Positions 1 to 58,969 are shown, counted from the first letter of the stretch. The stretch is 64,000 nucleotides of DNA from Prochilodus magdalenae (GCA_024036415.1 JAMWET010001646.1:104501-168500), one strand, 5' to 3'. The notes: generated from the letters alone by a model not told the origin. Numbers and translations: made by a program.

Positions 1-88
1 GTGAGGTTGTTTTAGCACTAGACTGTATGTGAGGTTGTTTTAGCACTAGACTGTGTGTGAGGTTGTTTTAGCACTAGACTGTATGTGA
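1..88. repeat. 28-bp minisatellite, three units, cut by window start
   Basis: Three head-to-tail units of 28 bp (1-28, 29-56, 57-84), each starting GTGAGGTTGTTTTAGC, differ only at the last two or three bases. A fourth unit diverges after GTGAG. The array may continue to the left of the window. Confidence 0.9.
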
Positions 89-1599
89 GCGGCTGAAGAT
101 CAGGCAGTCTTAAGCACATGTGACAGGGAATAACTAAGCCATCAGAGAGCCAGGGGTGAAGCTGCTCCCTAAGGGGTGTCTCCCAACGCCCTAGAATGTA
201 AACTAATTCTTATTCTCACTGAGTCTATAAAAGCTAGGTTGGGTAGAAAGCATGAGAGTGGAATTACATGTTTGTGTATAGATTGTCTGACTCAGTTCCT
301 GTTTGCGCCTGTTTCTTCAGGCAGGGCTGAACAGTGTGACCTTGCCACAGGAAATATGCTCTTTTCCACATTACAGCATGCAGATACAAGCTTAGGCTGT
401 ACTGGTAGACATTGCAAGTCTAGTGTCTCGTACTATACAATGCCTTTTATGGACTGTCTATGAAATGCTCTCAGCTGGGCTGCGGTGTTTAATGGAAATT
501 GTGTCTACAAATTTGCAACTTAAATTAAAATTTTTTTAAAACTTAAACAGTATCAAAAACTAAATGTTTAACCAGGTTGAATGTGTTTTAAACAGATTTT
601 AGTTTATAAGGCTGTATATTTTTTTTGGAGAAAGTATTCTTTTGAAAGTTGTCTGTACTTTTCAGCAGTTTCTTTGTAGCCATCTGCAGGTATACTTTCA
701 AAATGGCTTTACACACAAACAGACAAAAAAAACAGCTTGGAATTCTCCTAGTTTCCCCCATAAAAAGAGTCTACTGTTCAATGCTGAAGTATCTTTCACT
801 GAACACCTTTTTTGTTAAACATCTAATGAAGTGGCCCAAAGAAATGGTTAAAGAGCCGAATAAGTTTGGGGCCGCTGTCAGTAAAGGTATGTTTTTATGT
901 ATTTGGAAGCTATTAAACATGGTATTGTTACAAAAACCTGCCCTGAAACCTGCTAGGAGAGGTGCAGTGTAAGGCAAACATGTAATGTTGTGATTTCCTA
1001 AGACATTTTCATGATACACAGTGTGACATTGTTTATCTTTTTAGACTTTTGATCAGTTGGAACAGACAAAGAAGAACCAGTAGCCCTGCACATAATCAAA
1101 ATTATAAACACAATGATTTGTATACAAGTTTTGTACATGCTGTGTTGCACTAAATGCAGTTACTCTAGGATAATATTGCTCTCTTTATAATGAAAAGTAC
1201 TAAATTATCCGCAGTTTGTTCAGAAAAGCATGTCGTAATGTATTGTGACATCATTTATCATGATAACAATATATATTATATATTATATACTATTATATTT
1301 AAAAGGTGTTGCTGTACATCAACCACCATCCAGCAACCAGTGTACAGATTTATGCAATGTTTTCAATGTTTCAGGTTAAATACAAAATAGCTCATACGTG
1401 CTTAATTTAGGCATAAACAAATGTGTGCTGTCTGTCTTAGTATTCCACAAATTCACAGAGTGACCTGACTTATATAATGTGGTAAAATTCTGAAACTCTA
1501 TATAAATATATAAATATAAATATAAATAAATAAATACCGCTGAGTTATGAATGTCAGAGAATCACCGACGGAGAAAAGGTGGTACAGTGCAGTTGAAGT

Positions 1600-1925
1600 G
1601 TGTAAAATGTGTCCCAATGCACATGAGTAGCTAAGATTAGCTAAAAGAAGCATTGATTGCATTTGGGCATTCGAAAGGCCATAGTGTGAAGGAAGCAGCT
1701 GAATTTGCAGGTGTATGGAAGCGTATGGTCATATGGTTCTACCAGCAGTGGCAAAACACCTAGCAGGAAATTCACCTCAGAACTGTGCCAGGGTAGGCAC
1801 CCACTGCATAATGGCCCAACTTCATAATTCATTGATGAATATGTGGCTGAACATTGATGTCTCCTACATCCAGAGACTTGTCCAGTCCATGCCGAATCAA
1901 ATTGTTGCTTTTTTTTTTTTGCGCT
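1600..1925 (+). mobile_element. Internally deleted Tc1-like transposase relic
   Basis: Conceptual translation of the + strand gives an HTH-like start (SVKEAAEFAGVWKRM, then IWFYQQWQNT). After a deletion with stops it gives a C-terminal end (MWLNIDVSYIQRLVQSMPNQI). IQRLVQSMPxRI is typical of the last helix of fish Tc1 transposases, and the HTH-like part fits the N-terminal paired domain. The catalytic middle is missing and stops interrupt the frame, so the copy is dead. Confidence 0.65.
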
Positions 1926-3466
1926 TGTGGAGGTATGACATGCTATGTGTAAGTTTACATACTGTTGCGTACTAAGGTACATTTCAGTCACAGGTGACTA
2001 GTTTTTTGTCCAGGTCTGATCATAGTATAATATTAAATTGTGATTCTGGTACAGATCTACTAAGACCAAGTATATGGGTATTTCTGTATGTTTTGTACAG
2101 CCATGTAAACATTGCCGTGATGATGGCATACGCCGACTATTTGTAATTACAGAGCTTGGTCAACCTCTAAGCCTATGATGACCTTTCATTTTGTAATGTT
2201 TTCTTTGGCATCTGAGAACAGTTTTTTGTTGATTAGAAATCTGAGGGAGGACTGGCATTTAACTTAAAGCCCCTATTAGCCTCATAATATGGTACATATT
2301 GTGCATATTGTAGATGTATTTCAAAATGTTTGTCTTGGTTATATGTTTATTAGAGAATTGCATTTTCTCTTATGTCGGCAGCAGCCGAAATGTTTTACTG
2401 GCAGGTCTAAGTACCGAAGACAGATTAAAGGTGTGGATGTGCAGAGGTGCCAGATTAATTAGCCTGTCAAAGGTAGAGTTCCTTACCGGGTGTGCTAAAG
2501 ACAGATGCTAATTAGGAAATGTTGGTGAAATGGCTCTAAAATGCCACTGGTGGGTGTCCCAGTGATAGCAGACAGAAGAGCTCAGATATGCACAACTATT
2601 CTCAAGGGACTGGGGTTCACTGCCTTTGAAGCCTGTTCTCATACACAGTGCTAAAACGTTTCTGGCGTTTCATTTCTTAATCTATTTCTTTGTATCTGAC
2701 AAGGTTTTTGTGTTCTGGTTCCATTGTTCTATTCACCTTTGAGGGAAAACAACAGTTCCTTTATTTCTGCTCTATATGAGATGTGCAGAAAGAGGATTGT
2801 TTATAGTTAGCAGGCTGTCAGTCATGCAGTAATGTTAGCTTAAAACCACATTACTGTTGTTAGCACGTGAGTAGCTGGTGCCTCTACATGGTAAAACCTT
2901 GGGAAGCCTCTTATTCCAAAAGAAGAAATGAGTAAGCATCCGTCTCGTAGGGATGCTTAATTGATGTTAAGATGCCATATTGTTGGTTACAGGAATTGCA
3001 CATTATGCCTGACAGCTCAACAACAGCAGATAGTGAAGGTGTTTCAGCACTGTCATGGCTCGCTCCCCTCTCTCTCTAAATGCTCAGTCTCCAGGGGCTC
3101 TGCTGAGGATGTTTATGATGCTCCGTCTATGGCACATGGCTGAGGTTCTGTTTACTCATTCTGTTAATTACTTTTCAATTAGCGCCATCGCCTAATCGCT
3201 TTGATTACACACAAATTAGCATGGACGAAGATGCACGCCCATGCACTGTTGCGATGAGCCATGACTGGATGTGAGTATTGTCTATAGGAGCACAATTAAG
3301 GTTCCCCATGGAGCTGAGTGAGCTGTGTGTCAGAGACGGAGCTTGGGCTCAGTTCTCCTGTGGACCCCTGTCTCCACAGCTTGACTGCCCTGATCTGGTG
3401 CCTACTGGCAGGATCTTGTGTGTGCTGACGGCTGTTGGGCTGGCAGCATTAGCTTGGTGATAGCTA

Positions 3467-3935
3467 ATGTTCTTTCTCATTCTCTTGCTTTTGTCTCTTT
3501 TTTTTGACACTGTTTGGTCTCTTTCTTGCTCCTCATCCCTCTCTTTCTCTCTCGCCTTCTCTCTTTTTTGCTGCATAGACCACTTTCCCCCTTATTCCTT
3601 CACACTTCTTCTCTTCATTTCCCCTGTTCTTATCACGTTGACTCTCTCACTCATTTCTCCCCTCTCCTCCCATGCCTTTTTCCTTTCTCTGTCTCTTTTG
3701 CAGTCACTCTCCTAAGCTCTTGCTCTCACTTGCTGCGTCATGCCCTCTTTCTCTCCTTTCTCTCCTTTTTTGTCCCTCACTCTCTTACTCTTATTTTCTT
3801 TCTCTACCACTACTCTATCGTTATCTCCCCTCTCTTGATCTTATTCCTTGTTTCTCTCACTCTGTTCATCATTTTCTTACTCTCCCCCTCCCCTGTCACC
3901 CTTTCTCTCTTTCTCCTCTATCTGTACGTATTGCA
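3467..3935 (+). repeat. 470-bp pyrimidine-rich tract
   Basis: The + strand is almost entirely C and T (CTCTTT, TCTCCC and similar words) with few purines for nearly 470 bases. Apparent open frames here are Leu/Ser/Phe-rich artefacts of the composition. It is an interrupted polypyrimidine tract, not coding. Confidence 0.85.
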
Positions 3936-5393
3936 GAATCCCTGGCTGTTTAGTAATTCTAACACCTGTAATTATGCTGATTAACTCTTACAGAGTGATT
4001 AAATTGACATTGTGGAACACTGTGGACTAAACTGGGTGGCATTTTTGTCCCTTTAACATTTTACTTAGGTTTTCCAAATGTTAATCACTCGGTCAGTGGC
4101 CCTATTAAAAATCCAAATTCCTTGTTGCTTATAAGCATTCCAGGGCCTGATTAGGGAACAGGAGGGGGATGAATAAATTAGAATGAGAAGCTAATTAGTC
4201 CAGAAGGCTTTTGTAGAAAGTAAAAGTCCCTTCCTCTGGTTGCTGATTTTATCACATTTCGTACGCTCTGCCCATCTAGTCCTTCAGCTAGCAAGATTTC
4301 AGGCCCACTGATTACACAAACAGACAAACTCTTTCGTAATCTCTCTTACATTAATCCTGTTCAAATCACTTTTCAAACACACTGCTTGTAGGCAATCTCC
4401 TTCACATGCTGATTCCCATTTAAATACATTTGGTTCACTTTTACTGCTAAATGCTGTGTGTTCTGAACAGAAGTGAGACAAAGTAAGTGAGGACAGAGAA
4501 AGAATGGGACAGGGGGAAAGCATGTATGGGCAGAAACAGAAAGAGCTTTCCCATATACTGTATCTGCATATATTCCATTGCCGAGGAAGGCGCATATTAG
4601 GCTTGAGCTGACTGCTGATAGTATTGTGAATCCATAGATGATTGTCACTGGGGACATATTATGCCCCTTTCTTAATGTTTTAATAATGTTATTTTTGGGG
4701 TCCATTATAATAGATTTACTTAATATCAACTTTCCCAAAATGCAAAATGTGTCTTATACTGTATGTCTGTATTTCCCCTCTGTCTGTGCCTTTAAGCCCC
4801 GCCTCCTGAAAATCCCTGTGTGTTCTGATTGGTCAGCTCACCCATTCTGACTGGTCAACCATCATCATGCTACCAACATCCTGGTACAAGTTACACCCCC
4901 CACACCCCTGTGGCTGTTCCTACAATGGTATTAGTTCTGCCGTATCAGTTCAAACTGGTCCTGGAAGTCATGTAGAACAAGTTGGTAGACCTGATCCACC
5001 TTCACAAACTATACATTTCAGAGTGGTGTGTTTTTACTTTCCTAGCTCCCTACGTGTTGTGTAAGGGTGTGCCAATCTTGCCGTCTGGTGGGCAGTTGGG
5101 ATTGTGATACGAGATAATGTCACCCTGTAACAGAGAAAAGAGCTGGAATTCAGGCAGCTGAGAAGATTGATTCCTGTGGGAGAGAGAGTATCCCTGGTTT
5201 TTATAACTTTGCAGACTGTTTACATGCACAGAAAGCTGTTTCTAGCTAATCTTTCTCTCCCAGTTTATTCACGGCCAATCAATCCTGCTAACTAGGCCTC
5301 CTACATCACACATTGCTACCAAGCTGGGAGAGTGAAGGCTAGAATGTGCTTGCTCTATGTCACATGAAGTGCCATCAAATCTTTTCAATTGAA

Positions 5394-5500
5394 CTTTTGT
5401 CATTATGCCAGTACAGCGTAACAAACACGTTATACCAATACAGTATAACGAAACACAGTCAGGCTACTTCCTCAGTGCAGACAAATAAACAATGTGTGCA
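5394..5500. repeat. Possible dispersed repeat end
   Basis: The words TTGTCATTATGCCAGTACAG and ACAGTATAACGAAACACAG resemble a widespread fish repeat that begins near TTGTCA and carries AATACAACGAAA-type words. The match is from memory and partial. The following 300 bp may belong to the same element. Confidence 0.3.
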
Positions 5501-6235
5501 TTAAGAGTAAACAGTAAGACATGTGCTAAGCGTGTAAGAGCAGTATCTGTATGTCAGAATGTGAATACATTGCATGAGGCAAAAACAGCTTATTGTAAGA
5601 GTACATGTATGAAGTTACAGTGTGTTGAGGTAGCAACGTTTGCAGTTAAGTATGTGGTAAACGGTATAAGATATATAACGTGTTCAGTGCGGGTAGGAGA
5701 ATAGCAGCTCAGTGTTCAGATGAACAACTAAAAAAAAAAGCCTATAAAATATAGATAAATAACATACAGCTCAGATGTTCAAGTATACAGATTTAGTTAA
5801 AGTGCATGTCCTCAATGGGTGGGAGGGCAGCTGTGGTGATGTGCTGTGCAGTTTTTACCACCATCTACAGAGCCTTGTGCTACCTACCAAACCATGAGCA
5901 AGAACAAATTTAGCTGACAGATTTCTGGCTTTCGCTTGCTTGATCACCCCCCCACCCCCCAACCCCCCCGTCATATCATTAATCTCCAGTGGCTATGAGC
6001 CATGGGACGATCAGACATTGGTATGTTTCACATAATCACACAAGCCTAGCTCTTGTGACGTTTTTCCACAGGGCGATGATGTAGTGGCAACACATGTAGA
6101 CAGATAAGCTCATTCAACCTAGGCAAGTAATGTTTTGTTTAGTGTCTGAATCACTAAAAATGATAAACAATGTTTTATAGCCTGGGCATCAGTGCTGGAG
6201 TTGTGGCTTCATTGGTCTCAGTGAAAAGTCTGTTT

Positions 6236-6285
6236 GCTCAGTGTAATACTGCTCAGTGTAATACTACTCAGTGTAATACTGCTGA
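6236..6285. repeat. 15-bp tandem repeat, three units
   Basis: Units of GCTCAGTGTAATACT at 6236-6250, 6251-6265 and 6266-6280 (the third with one change), then a diverged start of a fourth. Confidence 0.85.
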
Positions 6286-6338
6286 GTGGAACAGTGGCAT
6301 GTGCAGTCGTGTTTATATGTAATGACTGTGATGGTGTG

Positions 6339-6340
<2 letters not shown>

Positions 6341-6377
<37 letters not shown>
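6341..6377. repeat. (CA)n microsatellite
   Basis: Uninterrupted CA dinucleotides, about 18 units. A CT-rich then CA-rich stretch follows at 6520-6597. Confidence 0.95.
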
Positions 6378-6380
<3 letters not shown>

Positions 6381-8062
6381 AAAGCGGTGCCAGTGACAGG
6401 CCTCTGGCAAACACCCCCCAAGCTTGGATTCATCAGCCCTGTGGGGAAACTGTCAAGACATGTCTCCTTACAACACACACCACCCGGGGCAGAGTGCATC
6501 CTCACCAATCACACCAATCCCTCTCTCTCTCACTCAATCTCTGTCTTTCTTGCTCTTTCTCTCTCTCTCTCTTACCCTTTCTCTCACACACACACAAACA
6601 GGTTTAAGTCTTTTTTATTTTTAACAGTTCGCTGACCGTCAAAACATGAGTGTGATGCTGGAAATGCATTCTTTATGTGTGTGCTTCAGATGTCATAAAA
6701 CTGAAGAATAAAAATACATGTTTAGATCATTATATATATTTAGCAATTTGATTATGCAAGTCTGTTAATTAATGCCAGTCTGTTTCAATTAATCTCGGTC
6801 TGGAAGTCGTAGCCTTCCCAGGCTTAATAAACCTTACCCTAGTTTAACCATAAAGACACAAATGTTGTATTTCTCAATAATACTAATCCATATATACACA
6901 CCCACACACATGTATTTTAAGCAGTAATATAGTGCACAGCTCCTACTGCTTGCATGTGTGACCGCTATTGCTGCTTGTCATGCATGTCTAGTAAAAGATT
7001 ACACTGATTAAAACAGCAGTATATTGGAAGTGGCAGTGGCGAGGTGCAGAATCAGCATATGTGCTTTAGTTTACTGAGTTGTGCTTTTAGAGAAATAAAA
7101 TAATAAGCACATGATTTGAGATGCCACAGTAATCACTGGAGCAATTATATTGAATGACATATCACAGTAAGATTTTTACAGTATGGTTTACCCTTAGATC
7201 ACAGTGTGTCTTATTTAGTTTGTTATTCAGTGCATGTCTCTGTGTCTGTCTGACTCTGGATCTGTCTGTGGTTGTACCATTGAATCCTTCTCAGGTCTGC
7301 TTGAGGGTGTGTTTTTGTGCTAGACTTATCTGCAGTATTGTCAGCGCCAGGCGTATGTGTGGAAGGGGGTTGGAATCAGTTACCTTTAGCATGCAGGTTA
7401 AGTCCTGGCACAGCTGAGTCATGCTATATTGTTTTCATACCAGGTGTGAGCTCTGCCGAGCAGATGGTGGCGATTGTGAGGGCAGCTTTTTTATTCCAGA
7501 GGTCACGCGGCTCTGTGTGTTACTATAACTAAAGACGTTTTTGAATTATGCTGTTATAATGTTCAGCTGTTCCAGACTGTTTGTGTGGCTGGAGCTTATA
7601 GTTTTCATGTCTTGCTGATAGCATTATCTGGATGCATTCCCATCTAACAGAAATTGGAATTTACTTTAAGCCCTAATATGGAATTCTTGAATTTATGCTT
7701 TTTTAAAAACCTTTTTTGGGAGGATTAGGAGGCCTAGAAAAAGTGTTAGCACCTATTACTTATGAGTCGTACTTAATTACTCACTAATATAGAATTTCTT
7801 GGATTGACATAAAACACAAGACATTGGTCTTGATGAGTCACACATGTAACATGCTTTACTCACCAGCAGGCACACAAATTCTTCTAATTCTAAACAAAAA
7901 TACTGTAAATGCAATAAACACAATAACCAATAAGATTAATGAAGAGCACAATAATGAACATATTTGTACACTTGTGTAATTAAGCGTTATGCCACATAGA
8001 ATTACATTTTGTCAGTCAATCTTACATTAGCTACCTCTACTGTTTGGAAAGATAATGCAAAC

Positions 8063-8064
<2 letters not shown>

Positions 8065-8093
<29 letters not shown>

Positions 8094-8106
8094 TCTTATT
8101 ATTAAA
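8065..8106. repeat. (TTA)n microsatellite
   Basis: About ten TTA trinucleotides with one interruption (TTTCTTA). A similar TTA run lies at 10447-10478. Confidence 0.9.
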
Positions 8107-8753
8107 ATCTCAAATCCGTATATATTGTGCACTCCTAATTCTCAATGAGGTGACCATGTTCTTGTTACTATTGCAAATCAGTGACTTTATTCCTGCATGG
8201 GAAATATCCACATGCGACATGATGGAGTGGAGTTTACAGCTTTCTACCAGCTCCTGCAACCAATCAGACTCGTTCCACTTAACTGAACCATGAAATTATA
8301 TCAGACCCAGACAATCTAATATGTCCAAAATCTACACTTCAGGACCTCTATCCAATATTTGACCACCCACTGCCTGGCATATATATCCCTGTGATGTTTA
8401 AGTGGTTTAAAGTAGTTATTAGCTGTGGTCAGAGTAATAGACTCCCTCTTTCTGATCAGCGAGGCCTGTAGATATTGTGGAGAAGTAGGTTTATTTAAAT
8501 TAATTGTAAGCCCTGTGTGGACACGTGAGGTCTTTGCCTGGATGTCTGTGATTATATTCCTCACCTGATGCTTTGGTTCTCAGGGGGCTAAATGGACTCT
8601 TTTTTCTCCTAAATTAAATTCTTGATCTTGTTTCCATCAGATGCTAGAAATGTACAAACCAATGTAATTCTCTCTCTCTCTCATTTATTACGTCTATCTT
8701 GTTTGGCTCTTGGCTTGTCACGTGAATTGTGAAATGTAAAGATTTCTCATCTC

Positions 8754-9319
8754 CAGTGGTGGACGTGTGAGTTAAAGAAAGGTACCCAAGGTAAACTATT
8801 ACTCCAGTAAAAGTAAAAGTTTGCCATTTAGACCCCCACTTTAGTAAAAGTATCAAAGTATTTGCCTTCAAATGAACTTAAGTGTGGTAAGTAACAGTAG
8901 CATGATATACTATGCTCTAATGTCCTATTATCATTTCTGGAACAAGACACTTGCTTGTTCATTTAGGTGAAGAGACTCAGGGTCACTTTCCGCACACCAA
9001 TGTTTTAGCAAAATGGCATTAATTAGTCTGACGCTGATTTTTATTTAAATCATCAAAAGCACAAAACACTAAAGGCAAACTTAGTTACAAGTTTAAGTTA
9101 AATAAAAAAGGTAAAAACTTTAAACACAGGTTCACATATGAACGCTTTGCTATATTGCATAATTTTTTACACGTCGCCAAAAGGAACAGCAAATTTTGCA
9201 TAATGTAGTGGAGTGAAAGTAAAAAAAAAATAAAAAATACTTTGGTGAAGTACAGATACATGAAAAAACTACTTAAGTACAGTAACTAGTTACATTTACT
9301 TCATTACTGTCCGCCACCG
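8754..9319. mobile_element. Non-autonomous hAT element with target-site duplication
   Basis: A 566-bp element. The left end CAGTGGTGGAC and right end GTCCGCCACCG are inverted repeats matching at 9 of 11 positions. It is flanked by 8-bp direct repeats CTCATCTC (8746-8753) and CTCATCAC (9320-9327), 7 of 8 identical, the size hAT transposases produce. Internal words such as CTCCAGTAAAAGTAAAAGT near the left end and TACTTAAGTACAGTAAC near the right end match a fish hAT MITE I know. It has no coding capacity. A second, more decayed copy is at 25452-25910 in the same orientation. Confidence 0.85.
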
Positions 9320-9324
9320 CTCAT

Positions 9325-9432
9325 CACTCACTCATCTTCTAAACCTCTTTTTGGGTCGCAGGAGGTGCTGGAGCCTATTACAGCGGGCAGAAGGCAATAA
9401 AGACACTGGATAGGCCTCCAATCCATCACTGG
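9325..9432 (-). mobile_element. LINE/SINE 3'-tail fragment
   Basis: Contains GGGTCGCAGGAGGTGCTGGAGCC and TCCAATCCATCACTGGA-type words characteristic of a common fish retrotransposon tail. The same tail appears in the opposite orientation at 59030-59150. It directly abuts the hAT element, so the hAT may have inserted beside or into it. Confidence 0.6.
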
Positions 9433-10445
9433 ATTGTAACCTCATGAATATTAATTCAGTCTGATTAAAATACCCTGAATTAACTCTATGTCTCTGTATT
9501 GGCATGTTCTTGTTCTAATATACAGTATAAATGGGCGATACAGTCAATTACAGGGGTAAAAGTAAATAAACAAAGGCCAGAAAGGCTACCTGTTAGCTTG
9601 TTCCCTAATTAGAGGAAAGGAGATGCATAAGAAAAGGTTGACATTGAATTTATGGATAGGTGACATTCTAGAGTGGACCGTCTGATGCGTGGAAAATGCC
9701 TGTGGATCAATACTTCATCTTTCCTTCAGCTCTACACCCACTCTGTCTTTGCACTGTCCTTTTGCTTATTGCATTTGATCCTCTTCTCTCCATGCATTGC
9801 CATCACATTCTCACCTTGCAGCCGGCCTGTTGTTTGTTTTGTTTGTACTCGACTGAATTGGTACATCTGATTGAATCCCTTAGAAATTTGTTTTTTTGGA
9901 AGTACAAAACTGAGTTTAAGCATCTTAGACTTATTAGCAGCATAGATTCATTTTTCAGTTTACCTCTAGACATTGTTTCCTTTAGAGTAGAGTCAGCAAA
10001 TGTTATCAACTATTAAACTTTAAAATATGAATTAAATATATGTATATGTGCAATAATAATAAATGTGCAAGAGGTGCAGATATTGGCAGATAATAACAAT
10101 AACAATGTAAATATATTAGTATTTAAGTAACATGTCTAGAGTGTCCACGAGTGCAGACGTACAGTACAGTGTAATACAATAGTCCAAATAAAGAAACCTC
10201 TGATTTGACATATGAGATTTAGTCCTCATCTGCTCTCTTCCCTCTTCCGGCCCCACTGAACATGCTCCTTTTGTCCATAATGGCTGTTTTGCAGTGGATG
10301 GCCATCATAATAAAGGCTGTTTAGTCTGAATCATGGCTCTTTGGACTCTTGACTTTGGTTCTATCTTGCATGTTTCTTGTGTTTGCCTGTTTTTCTTGAG
10401 GTCCACTTATAAAATATGTGTGTGGGTTTTTTTTAATTCATTTTC

Positions 10446-10477
<32 letters not shown>

Positions 10478-11025
10478 GTTTGCAACCTCTCTTTATCCCC
10501 CAGAATTCAACAGGCTGATTAGTTACTGTGTCTTTAAGACTGGTATATGTAAATGAATTCTGTACTGTTCTGATTGGTTGCCCTGTAGTGTGTCTCCCAA
10601 ATATTTACTGGATCAAATATTTACTTCCAAGTGTAGTTTAAATTATTATTATATATACTAGTATTGCAGTAATAATGATATTCTGATTGCAGTATGCCTT
10701 ACAATATACATAAGACTCTACACAGTTGCAAGAGCAAACTGTCTAATACAGTTCAGTCACCTTCCAAAATGCATTGATGAAATGAATTAAGTTTACTTAT
10801 TAAAACGGCCACAGAAACACTTACTGGGAACATAAGATGATTAAAGTCTATTAAAGGGCTCATTTGCATATTGCAGCATTTTCGTGGGGTCTTTTTCAAA
10901 GCAGAATTACTTTGTTAGCCTTTACAGTTTACTCACAAATCCCGCTTTGTGAAACACCCCCAGATAGAGTGGGCAGAAATTTCTGCAGCTGGTTACACCA
11001 AACCAATGCATAAACGCTCTCTCTC

Positions 11026-11069
11026 ACACACGCACATACACACACACACACACATACACACGCACATAC

Positions 11070-11104
<35 letters not shown>
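11026..11104. repeat. (CA)n microsatellite, interrupted
   Basis: CA dinucleotides with ATA and CG interruptions over about 80 bp. Confidence 0.95.
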
Positions 11105-11107
<3 letters not shown>

Positions 11108-12959
11108 TCTGTGGGCTAAAACTTTGTCTAGTAGTTTGGTACTTTAGTAGACACAGGATCACGGCAGGCAGCAGTCTTAAGTGCTTTCTAGCCGGGCTGA
11201 TTGATGCTCGGTTATTCTCCGCAGCGTTAAGCACTGGAGAAAACAGCTCAGTTCCTGGGGTTCTTCACCCCGGCACATGTGCCAGTGAATAGGAGTCTGC
11301 AGCTGGGCTGCCACAGAGACCCTCCATATCAGGCAGCAAGGCCGCTTTGAGTTCGAGTAGCAGCTTTCATTTGGCACAATCACTCCTCAGAGAGCCAGCG
11401 ATTTGGAAATGAAAGCATATGCTATTTAAAGAGCTGCCGGAGTCTTTGCCTGTCTTCCTGATCTCCGTTCAGTTCAGGGTTGTCATGACACCCTCACTGT
11501 GGAACACACAAGCCTAGCTGTGTTCTGTAGTACTTAACTGAGGGAATGAGGCATGCATGGATTAAAGCCAATCCACTGTTTGTTTGCACAAGAGATTATG
11601 TGCTGCTATTTTTTAAAGGATGTGTTCTCAGTGCAATATGTATTTACATTTTACAACATTCAAAATGACAAATAACTGGATTCTAACTGATGCAGAAACA
11701 AATGTAAATGCTTGTCACTCACAAGACTGCACAGATTGTGCTGCTAGCTAATGGTATATTTAGTTTATTATAATTCCTATGCTGAAAGAGGAAGCTTAAC
11801 AGGTACTTCATGAGTATGGGAGTCATAACGTATGATCAGTTATTAGCCATCTCCAAATATTATTGCTATTCATAGGGGATCAGAAAACAGCAAAACACAC
11901 ATCCTCACACATCTCACACATCCTTAATTCCAAAACCCCAAAACCAGGAGATACTAAACCACAAAACCCTTCTGTCAGGAAGGATAGAAACAGGAACAGG
12001 CAGGGATGGGACAAAGTGGGACCACTGTGAATAAGCTTGAATAGGACCAGTTGTTGACAAGACGAGGGACAGCGTGAAGCAAGGATGGGGCAGAGTCAGG
12101 TCAGGTCAGCTCCATGCAACAACTGCCTGGGCAGCATTTTCTTTTCTGGCTCTGAATCAGTTTTTTTTACCAGCATGAAAGAATTTTATTACTTTGTTTT
12201 TTGGAGCCTTTCTAATTCAGCACTGTCCTCTCCATCTCTAGGATGGATGACTTTTGTGGTTTAATGGACTAAATAACCTAAAACATTCCTTATAGCCGCT
12301 CTCACGCACCAACGCCCCCACATCCATCAGCTTTCACTTTGTGACAGGAATGGAGGCCAGGACTGCCTTTGTCTGTGAAGGGAACCAAAGGCAGTCAGAA
12401 AGTCTGTCAGAGTAGACTTCAGTGTCATACTTATTCATGGACCGGGAAAGATCTGGAGGAGGAACTGTGAACACTGAGAAGACGAGGAGAGGGCCAGTGT
12501 GTGAATGAGCTGGGAGTAGAGAGTACGAGAGTGAGGAAACTACCAATGAACAGAGAGAGCAGAAGAAGGTGAGGTGTAATGATTTTGTTTAGGGTGCATC
12601 CTGACAGAGCAGGCCGCATAGAGAAACAACCAGTGCTCTCGCTCACTCGTCCTCCAGCCACGTCTTTGTTTCACTAAAATTTATTTATGACTTCTTTATG
12701 TCATTTTGTTGTGGTGAAACCACTGATGGGAGAATTAGGGGTTTGGCAGTAATGGTTCTCCTCTTTTGTGCATTTTTGTGTTGGCACCTTTTGAAATGTC
12801 AAAAAATAATAGCATGGCCAGCATCGCCACTTAGTTTCCTGTCGTAGAGAATTGTGGCATTAAGTTTCAGTGGTTTTATAGCTATTTTTGCCCAAGTTGT
12901 GTGTGTGTGTGCCTGAAGTGACTTTTCTATTTTTTTCTCTTTCTCTCTGTCTCTCTCAG

Positions 12960-58969
<46,010 letters not shown>

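Larger units (their letters stand above)
1..12959 (+). other. pitpnm3: Upstream intron or 5' flank of pitpnm3; no exon recognised
   Basis: I looked on both strands for the N-terminal exons of PITPNM3 (acidic FFAT-like segment, SQWNSNDLVEQ-like segment) and for exons of other genes, and found none. The region is AT-rich and holds the repeats listed separately: a 28-bp minisatellite, a Tc1 relic, a pyrimidine tract, CA and TTA microsatellites and a hAT element. Because exon A begins in phase 1, at least one earlier coding exon exists. It is either upstream of position 1 or too short and divergent for me to see. Confidence 0.6.

Noticed and set aside
3467..3984. A 156-residue Leu/Ser/Phe-rich open frame that looks like a membrane protein
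   Set aside because: Two other frames over the same bases look alike, as expected from a pyrimidine tract. There is no homology or conserved motif.
12431..12661. A purine-rich stretch ending AGAAGAAG before GTGAGG (about 12567), considered as an upstream exon
   Set aside because: No match to the expected PITPNM3 N-terminal sequence, no convincing acceptor at a suitable place, and a stop in the frame that would fit.
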